From: an uncultured Alphaproteobacteria bacterium
GTDB taxonomy: Bacteria; Pseudomonadota; Alphaproteobacteria; HIMB59
Reading direction: 5' to 3'
DNA: 37,691 bases
NCBI GenBank assembly: GCA_902542505.1
Contig: CACBUI010000004.1
Span: 1 to 37,691, forward strand
Below, piece by piece: positions 29,130-37,691 of the stretch (the first letter of the stretch is position 1; each line of letters opens with the position of its first letter). The notes below the pieces were generated by a model. It was not told the DNA's origin. It was given only the letters and a program-made list of their open reading frames with translations, and made no database searches. Both the position numbers and the translations under genes were made by a program.

Positions 29130-30055
29130 TAGAATAAATATTTATCAATAACTGTTAAAGCAAAAATAAGAAAAAGATACACAATTGAATATCCAAAAAG
29201 TTTAATTGAGTCCTTCTTGATATTTTGTGATTTATTTAGTTTAAAAAGTTTGTAAATAAAATATGCATTGAGAAGATTGGAGCCTAAAAAAAAGCTCATT
29301 CCAGCGTATTTAAAAAAATATAGAGAGTTTACTGATGCAACCATTAAAAAAGTATAAATATTCATCATAAAAAGTGTTTTTTTTATACCGTGTTTAACGG
29401 GATACATCGGTATATCAGCATCAGAGTAATCTTGGTTTCTAAATATAGCTAATGCCCAAGAGTGTGGAGGTGTCCATAAAAATATTATTAAGCATAATAT
29501 TAACGGGTAGAAAATTTGTTCACTTGAAATACTTATCCACGCAATCACTGGAGGGAGAGCGCCTGCTAAACCACCAATTACTATATTCTGTGCAGTTTTG
29601 TGCTTCAGATACATTGTATAAAAAACAGAGTAATAAAGAATTGTAAATGCTAATAAGATTGAGGCCTTAATATTTCCAAAGAAAAATAAACCTACTACAG
29701 AAAAAAAAGAAAAAATTAATCCAATACCAAGTGCTGTATTTGCTGAGATATTTCCTGAGGGAATGGGTCTAAACTTTGTTCTATCCATTTTAGAATCAAT
29801 TATTCGATCAAACCACATGTTTAAAATAGCTGAGCCAGATGCTCCCATTGCTATAAGAGTAAGAGCCATTCCTTTTATAAATAAACTTTTATCAGATGGG
29901 GCTAATAACATCGCACATAAAGCCGTAAATATTACAAGAGAAATTACACCAGGTTTAATTAGTACATAAAGTTGTTTTAAAAAATTAACAACTTGCAAAA
30001 AGAACAGGTTTTGTTCTGTCTGTACAAAAGTTTGATGATGCTTTTTTTCTAACAC
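29129..30055 (-). CDS. ctaB: Protohaem IX farnesyltransferase (haem O synthase)
   Basis: LIKPGVISLVIFTAL, NMWFDRIIDSKMDRTKFRPIPSG, FLWTPPHSWALAIFRNQDYSDADIPMYPV. Confidence 0.97.
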   Translation of the reverse strand: MLEKKHHQTFVQTEQNLFFLQVVNFLKQLYVLIKPGVISLVIFTALCAMLLAPSDKSLFIKGMALTLIAMGASGSAILNMWFDRIIDSKMDRTKFRPIPSGNISANTALGIGLIFSFFSVVGLFFFGNIKASILLAFTILYYSVFYTMYLKHKTAQNIVIGGLAGALPPVIAWISISSEQIFYPLILCLIIFLWTPPHSWALAIFRNQDYSDADIPMYPVKHGIKKTLFMMNIYTFLMVASVNSLYFFKYAGMSFFLGSNLLNAYFIYKLFKLNKSQNIKKDSIKLFGYSIVYLFLIFALTVIDKYLF

Positions 30056-30058
30056 AAA

Positions 30059-32505
<2,447 letters not shown>

Positions 32506-32570
32506 CTAAAACATATTAGTAATCTTTTTTGTACAGTATATTGACAGGATGTCGCTTAAACCCGCTATAA

Positions 32571-33278
32571 TTATGAAAAATAGTGAAATGTTAAACTAAG
32601 TGCGGCAATAACTGCTGTATCAGCTTTCAAAATGTTTGGGCCTAGACTTACATTAAAGAAATTTTTTGAGCTATCTGAAATAAATGCTCTTTCCTCCTCC
32701 TCAAAACCACCTTCAGGCCCTATAACAACTAAAATTTCACTATTTGGTTTTATTTTAGCTTGTGATAGATGAACTCCTTTGAGATTTTCGTCGAACATCA
32801 GCACCGTTTTACCGGACATGATATTAAACCTGTCTTTAAGGTCAATTAACTTGTCTATGTTTGGTATTGATAATCTTCCACTTTGTTGAGCAGCACCTAC
32901 TGCATATGTATTAAACTTATCAAGATTAATCTTTGTGTTTATAGTTCTATTAAATGATGTTGGAAATAGACATCTCACACCCATCTCAGTTGATTGTCTT
33001 ATAATTAGTTCACTGTTTTGGTATTTTATTGGAGAAAACATTAAGTCTATCAAAGTTTCTGCTCGAGGTGCTGAGATTTGACTTATCGATTTCGCTTTTA
33101 AAAAATTTTTTTTTATATCAATTATTTCGCACTTCCATTCACCAGAAATATTGTTAAACAAAGAGATCTCATCTCCTATTTTTAACCTTATGACTTTTAC
33201 AAGATGGATATAATACTTTTTTTCTAGCTCATAAGTGCTACCCTGCTTTATAATTGAATTACAATAAACTCTCTTCAT
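32571..33278 (-). CDS. rsmE: 16S rRNA (uracil(1498)-N3)-methyltransferase
   Basis: VIGPEGGFEEEERAFI, LGPNILKADTAVIAAL; start preferred at MKRVYCN (33278) rather than the 33287 ORF start. Confidence 0.92.
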   Translation of the reverse strand: MKRVYCNSIIKQGSTYELEKKYYIHLVKVIRLKIGDEISLFNNISGEWKCEIIDIKKNFLKAKSISQISAPRAETLIDLMFSPIKYQNSELIIRQSTEMGVRCLFPTSFNRTINTKINLDKFNTYAVGAAQQSGRLSIPNIDKLIDLKDRFNIMSGKTVLMFDENLKGVHLSQAKIKPNSEILVVIGPEGGFEEEERAFISDSSKNFFNVSLGPNILKADTAVIAALSLTFHYFS

Positions 33279-34185
33279 GAATAACAATTATAAGAATAAT
33301 TTAATTTTTAAATTATTTCCACCTTTCACACACCCATACATTCGTTTAGTTAGATTGGATAAACCTATTGGTTTTCTTCTACTTTTTTACCCAATTAGTT
33401 TCATTTTAGCATCCTCAACAAATGGTTCGTCTAATAATATTTTAATTTTGTTTATAATTTTTTTTATAGGTTCAATGGTTATGAGATCTGCTGGATGCAT
33501 AGTAAATGATTTTATTGATAGAGACATTGATAGGAAAGTTAGTAGAACACAAAATAGAGCTTTAGCCTCATCACAAATAAGTGTAAAAAATTCACTCATC
33601 CTATTATTTTTTCTTTTAATAATAGGTTTAATAATTTTATTACAATTAAATTATGAAGCTATTGTATTAGGGCTTGTTATCACTCCTTTAATAATTTTAT
33701 ATCCTTTAGCAAAAAGATTTTTTTTCTTACCCCAATTAATTTTAGCTTTGACTTATAATTGGGGCTGTTTTATTGGCTGGGTGGCTATGGGATCAAATGT
33801 ACCCTTTTCATCTGTTCTCATTTTATATGTGTCACTAATTTTTTGGACACTTACTTATGATACTATTTATGCTACTCAGGATGAAAAAGAAGATAAAGAA
33901 TTAAAATTATACTCTAGTACATTATTTTTTGGAGCTGGTAGAATGATCATTTTAAATTTAATGATTTTTTTTAAATATTTTTTATTGGCGTTTTTTGGAA
34001 GTAGCTTGAATTTCAGTTTTTTATACTATGTCTTATTAACAACGATTTTCTTGATAAACATTATAGATCTCAATTTTATGTGGAAAAATATACCTGAAAA
34101 GGCTGTCTCATACTTTAGTCGCAATAACTATTACGGTATCAGCATACTTTTTAGTATAATAATTGGAAGTCACCTTAATGTCTGA
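33277..34185 (+). CDS. ubiA: 4-hydroxybenzoate polyprenyltransferase
   Basis: RLDKPIGFLLLFYP, RSAGCIVNDFIDRDIDRKVSRTQNRALAS, YDTIYATQDEKEDKELKLYSS. Confidence 0.95.
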   Translation: MNNNYKNNLIFKLFPPFTHPYIRLVRLDKPIGFLLLFYPISFILASSTNGSSNNILILFIIFFIGSMVMRSAGCIVNDFIDRDIDRKVSRTQNRALASSQISVKNSLILLFFLLIIGLIILLQLNYEAIVLGLVITPLIILYPLAKRFFFLPQLILALTYNWGCFIGWVAMGSNVPFSSVLILYVSLIFWTLTYDTIYATQDEKEDKELKLYSSTLFFGAGRMIILNLMIFFKYFLLAFFGSSLNFSFLYYVLLTTIFLINIIDLNFMWKNIPEKAVSYFSRNNYYGISILFSIIIGSHLNV

Positions 34186-35905
34186 GTCTAAAGAACATTT
34201 TATAAGAATTTCTAAATTATTTCTTAATTTTAAATTAAGAATGTTTGTTGCTATTTTATGTATGATTATTGCAGCTCTATGCACAGGTTTTCACGCATGG
34301 TTGGTTAAACCAGCTCTTGACAATGTTTTGATTAATGCTGATAGATTTTATTTATATTTTATACCCATTGCTATTTTAATTACTGGAATAATAAAAGGGT
34401 TAGTAACTTATATCCAAATTACTTCTTTACAATTTATGAGTCATAGGATTATTGAAAAACTCAGACGTGATGTTTTTAAAAATATAATAAATGTGCATTA
34501 TGGGTTTTTTATTAAAAATAAAATAGGATCATTAATTACGAGAATTACTACAGATACTTATTATTTAAGTGGGGCAATGGCCAACACATATACTGCATTA
34601 ATAAAAGACTCTTTAACTTTGACTGTTTTAATAGGAAATATGTTTTATCAAAATTGGAAATTAGCATGCATTTCTATAGTGATTTTTCCATTGGCTATTG
34701 TTCCAATAAGAGTTTTAGGAAAAAAAATTAGAAGAGTCACAAAAAACTTACAAGAACAAGTTGGAACTTTAGCTTCAAATTTAGAAGAGGTCTTTAGAGG
34801 AATCAAAAATGTAAAATCTTTCAATGCTGAAAATTTTGAAATCAAAAGAGTTAATAAAGAAATTGAGCAAGCTAGAGAATTGAATTTTAAACAGGAAAAA
34901 ATTACTGCTAGATCAAGACCTTTTACGGAAACATTGGGTTCAATGGCAGCTGGTTTAGCAATATTTGGAGGGGGTATTTTTGTAATTAACGAAAATATGA
35001 CAGCTGGGCAATTGATGAGTTTTTTAGTAAGTCTAATGTTAGCTTATGCACCACTTAAAAACCTAATAAATGTCAATGTTTTACTTCAAAGCGGTCTTGG
35101 TGCTGCCTCCAGAATATTTGAATTTATAGATTTTAAAAACGAAACAATTGGAGGGTCTAAGATAATAAAAAATTTCAAAACTTTGAGTTTTAAAGAAGTT
35201 TTTTTTAAATACGAAAATACAAATAAAAATATAATTAACCGAGTTAATTTTAACCTTAAAGCAGGAAAAAAAGTTGCATTTGTTGGACCCTCTGGTGGAG
35301 GTAAATCAACACTTATGGCTTTATTTTTGAGATTATTTGATATCACTAAAGGTGACATAACAATAAATGAAATTGATATAAAAAAATTAAAATTAAATAG
35401 TCTTAGAAATATATTTAGCCTAGTTAGCCAAGATACAGTTTTGTTTGATGGTACTATATCAGAAAATATAAAATATAACTCTGGTCTCAATCAATCAAAT
35501 ATAAATCATTTTGCTAATATTGCATGTGTAGATGATTTTGCAAATAAACTACCTTTAAAATTGGATACTAAAATTGGAGAAAATGGAATTAAATTGTCTG
35601 GGGGGCAAAGGCAAAGAATTTCAATAGCGAGAGCTCTTGCTCAAAAAAGCCCTGTTGTATTATTAGATGAACCAACTTCAAATTTAGATCTTAAAACAGA
35701 GTCAAAGTTATTCAATAATTTGTATCATTTGCCTAAAATTACAATGATCGTAGTTGCACATAGATTAAGCACAATCAAAAATTTTGATGAAATTTACTAT
35801 CTAGAAAATGGTGAGGTAATTGAGAAGGGTACTCATAAAACCTTAATGGCAAAGAAAAAAAATTATTATAATCTTTATCAAAGACAGATTAAAAAAAATG
35901 CTTAA
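34163..35905 (+). CDS. msbA: ABC transporter with fused permease/ATPase, MsbA-like lipid exporter
   Basis: TM domain then FVGPSGGGKST, KLSGGQRQRISIARALAQKSPVVLLDEPTSNLD; next to DUF374 and waaA. Confidence 0.9.
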   Translation: MEVTLMSESKEHFIRISKLFLNFKLRMFVAILCMIIAALCTGFHAWLVKPALDNVLINADRFYLYFIPIAILITGIIKGLVTYIQITSLQFMSHRIIEKLRRDVFKNIINVHYGFFIKNKIGSLITRITTDTYYLSGAMANTYTALIKDSLTLTVLIGNMFYQNWKLACISIVIFPLAIVPIRVLGKKIRRVTKNLQEQVGTLASNLEEVFRGIKNVKSFNAENFEIKRVNKEIEQARELNFKQEKITARSRPFTETLGSMAAGLAIFGGGIFVINENMTAGQLMSFLVSLMLAYAPLKNLINVNVLLQSGLGAASRIFEFIDFKNETIGGSKIIKNFKTLSFKEVFFKYENTNKNIINRVNFNLKAGKKVAFVGPSGGGKSTLMALFLRLFDITKGDITINEIDIKKLKLNSLRNIFSLVSQDTVLFDGTISENIKYNSGLNQSNINHFANIACVDDFANKLPLKLDTKIGENGIKLSGGQRQRISIARALAQKSPVVLLDEPTSNLDLKTESKLFNNLYHLPKITMIVVAHRLSTIKNFDEIYYLENGEVIEKGTHKTLMAKKKNYYNLYQRQIKKNA

Positions 35906-36548
35906 AAAATTATCTAAGAATAAATTCTTTAAGTTTATTTTTGTAAATTTAATTTATCTGTCATTATCACTTATAAAAAAAACAAGTAATTGGTCAGGTG
36001 TAAACGAAGAGGTTATAGAAAAACAATTACAAGATAAAAAATCAATCATTGTACTTATTTGGCATAACCAACTTATGGGTTCTACATTTAGTTGGAAATT
36101 TAAACCAAAATTAAGACCCGTTGCAACATCTCACAGAGATGGTCAAATAAGTACTTTAGTTCAAAGAAAATTTGGTTTAGATCCACTTTTACGCGAAAAA
36201 GATAAACCGACCTCTCTAATAAAAGAAATCACTTTAGCCGTAGAAAAAGGAGAGTGCATTTATATCACACCAGATGCACCTCATGGACCACCTTATGAAA
36301 TTAACACTAATATTTACAAATTAGCTAAAAAGTTTGACTTAAAGATCGCACTGCTAACTTTTAAAACCAATCGTTTTTTTCGTCTTAATAATTGGGATAA
36401 ATTAAAAATACCATTACCTTTCAGTAAAGGTATTTTTTTTTGGGGTGAAGAAATAATAAACCCAAGTCAGTTCGACGAAAATTCATTTAACAAATACATA
36501 ATAGACAATTTGAATAAAAATTTAAAAATAATTGATGCTCATTTTTAG
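35898..36548 (+). CDS. DUF374 family (lysophospholipid-acyltransferase-like)
   Basis: VLIWHNQLMGS, ATSHRDGQISTLV, YITPDAPHGPPYE. Confidence 0.9.
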   Translation: MLKKLSKNKFFKFIFVNLIYLSLSLIKKTSNWSGVNEEVIEKQLQDKKSIIVLIWHNQLMGSTFSWKFKPKLRPVATSHRDGQISTLVQRKFGLDPLLREKDKPTSLIKEITLAVEKGECIYITPDAPHGPPYEINTNIYKLAKKFDLKIALLTFKTNRFFRLNNWDKLKIPLPFSKGIFFWGEEIINPSQFDENSFNKYIIDNLNKNLKIIDAHF

Positions 36549-37563
36549 CTATAGATTATTACAACTTGTGTTTTTTCCAGTGATTTTATTCATTGGTTTA
36601 ATTAGGATATTTAATAAAAAAGAAAATTTTTTATCATATAAACAAAAAATATTTGCAAACCAAAATTACACACAAATCAGACAAAGTGATTTTTTAATAC
36701 ATTTTGCTAGCATAGGTGAATTGAATTCAATTAAATTCTTAGTGGATAGGCTTCATAATAAAAAAATTGTTTTATCATGTTCTACATTGTCATCTTTTGA
36801 ATTGTCAAAAAAATTATACCCCAACCTTATTAGTATATTTCTTCCTTTAGATTTTTTTTGGAATGTAAATATTTTCTTATCAAAAACAAATTTTAAAAAA
36901 ATTTTATGGATTGACTCAGAAATTTGGCCTAATTGGTTAATGATTTCAAAAAAGAAAAATTTAAAAAATATCTTAGTTAATGGCAGATTATCGGATACAA
37001 GTTATGTCAGATGGTCAAAATATCCAAATTTAAGTAAAATAATTGGAAAACAATACGATTTAATTTTTGCACAAAGTAAAAAGGATCAAGTGAACATAAA
37101 TCATTTATTTTCTAAAAAAGTTCATTTTTTTGGGAACTTAAAATTTAATATTAATCCAAATATACCAGACTCAAAAAAAAAGATCGTTTGTTTTGCAAGT
37201 ATTCACTTAAATGAATATGATAAAGTTATAAATATAATAAAAAGATTAAATTTAAGGGAAATATTTGAAGTAATTATTATACCGCGTCACATTCAATTCT
37301 CTAATAATATAAGTGAAAAAATTATTTCTGAAAATTTAGAAAAAATCACAGTGCATAATAAATTTGGGGATATTATGTCAATTTTTGAACGCTCAAAAAT
37401 AGTATTTATGGGTGGTTCTTTAATTAAACATGGTGGACAAAATCCTCTGGAACCTATTTCAAGAGGTTGCTTTGTGCTTTCAGGAGATTTTAATAAAAAT
37501 TTTGAGGAAATTTATCTTGATCTCAAAAGACTTCTCAAAGCCAGATTTAATCATATTTGCTAG
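36532..37563 (+). pseudogene. waaA: 3-deoxy-D-manno-octulosonic acid transferase, apparently truncated at the C-terminus by a junction into xseA sequence
   Basis: IHFASIGELNSIKFLV, LSCSTLSSFELSKKLYP, WIDSEIWPNWL, FMGGSLIKHGGQNPLEPIS typical of WaaA; homology stops near GDFNKNFEEIY and the ORF ends in unrelated residues. Confidence 0.75.
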
Positions 37564-37691
37564 AGGTGGAGGTTCTTTGGAAGAGTTAATGCCTTTTAAC
37601 GAACCCGATTTAATAAAAAGAGTTTTTAAATTAAAAATTCCTAATATTTCAGCTATTGGTCATGATACTGACTATACCTTATTAGATTATG
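37517..37691 (+). CDS. xseA: Exodeoxyribonuclease VII large subunit, internal fragment (lacks N-terminal part; runs off window)
   Basis: Frame from 37517: LISKDFSKPDLIIFARGGGSLEELMPFNEPDLIKRVFKLKIPNISAIGHDTDYTLLDY; RGGGSxExLxxFN and IPxISAxGHxTDxTLxD motifs. Confidence 0.88.
   Translation, partial: MISKDFSKPDLIIFARGGGSLEELMPFNEPDLIKRVFKLKIPNISAIGHDTDYTLLDY

Noticed and set aside
32541-32551. GACAGGATGTC small inverted repeat in the cox promoter gap as an operator
   Set aside because: Only 4-bp arms with a 3-nt spacer; too short to distinguish from chance.

Overview
This is a gene-dense, strongly AT-rich chromosomal window that looks like a streamlined, probably marine (SAR11/HIMB59-like) alphaproteobacterium. 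The lineage is inferred from gene content and order: CcrM, b/b' ATP synthase subunits, the mutY-DUF721-dsbA-smc and coxBA-ctaB-coxF-ctaG-coxC-surf1 orders, and alphaproteobacterial-type Rieske and cytochrome c1. Almost every ORF is a recognisable housekeeping gene: rplY-pth-ychF; the bc1 complex (petABC); trmL; cca; an ABC-F ATPase; tRNA-Gln(UUG); ispE; a TPR lipoprotein/secreted protein; a UDG-like gene; lytic transglycosylase; moaB; rnhB; ccrM; mutY; DUF721; dsbA; smc; atpI-B-E-F'-F; thrB; rnhA; M16 peptidase; thrC; M32 carboxypeptidase; the aa3 oxidase cluster; rsmE; ubiA; msbA; DUF374; waaA. I found no CRISPR array, transposon, prophage or defence island, and no clear undescribed multigene system. 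The items most worth a second look are: (1) an abrupt waaA/xseA chimeric junction at the right edge; (2) extreme punctuation compaction, with divergent pairs sharing a CATG double start codon and convergent pairs sharing a TTAA double stop; (3) -10-like hexamers 6-9 nt from many first-gene start codons, suggesting leaderless mRNAs; (4) a UDG-family protein that has lost its catalytic motifs; (5) two GANTC sites in the ccrM promoter; (6) a palindromic element upstream of the bc1 operon; (7) unusually short Smc and CCA-adding enzymes; (8) an unlisted 33-aa CoxF-like ORF. Nothing was searched or computed beyond reading the sequence and the ORF track.
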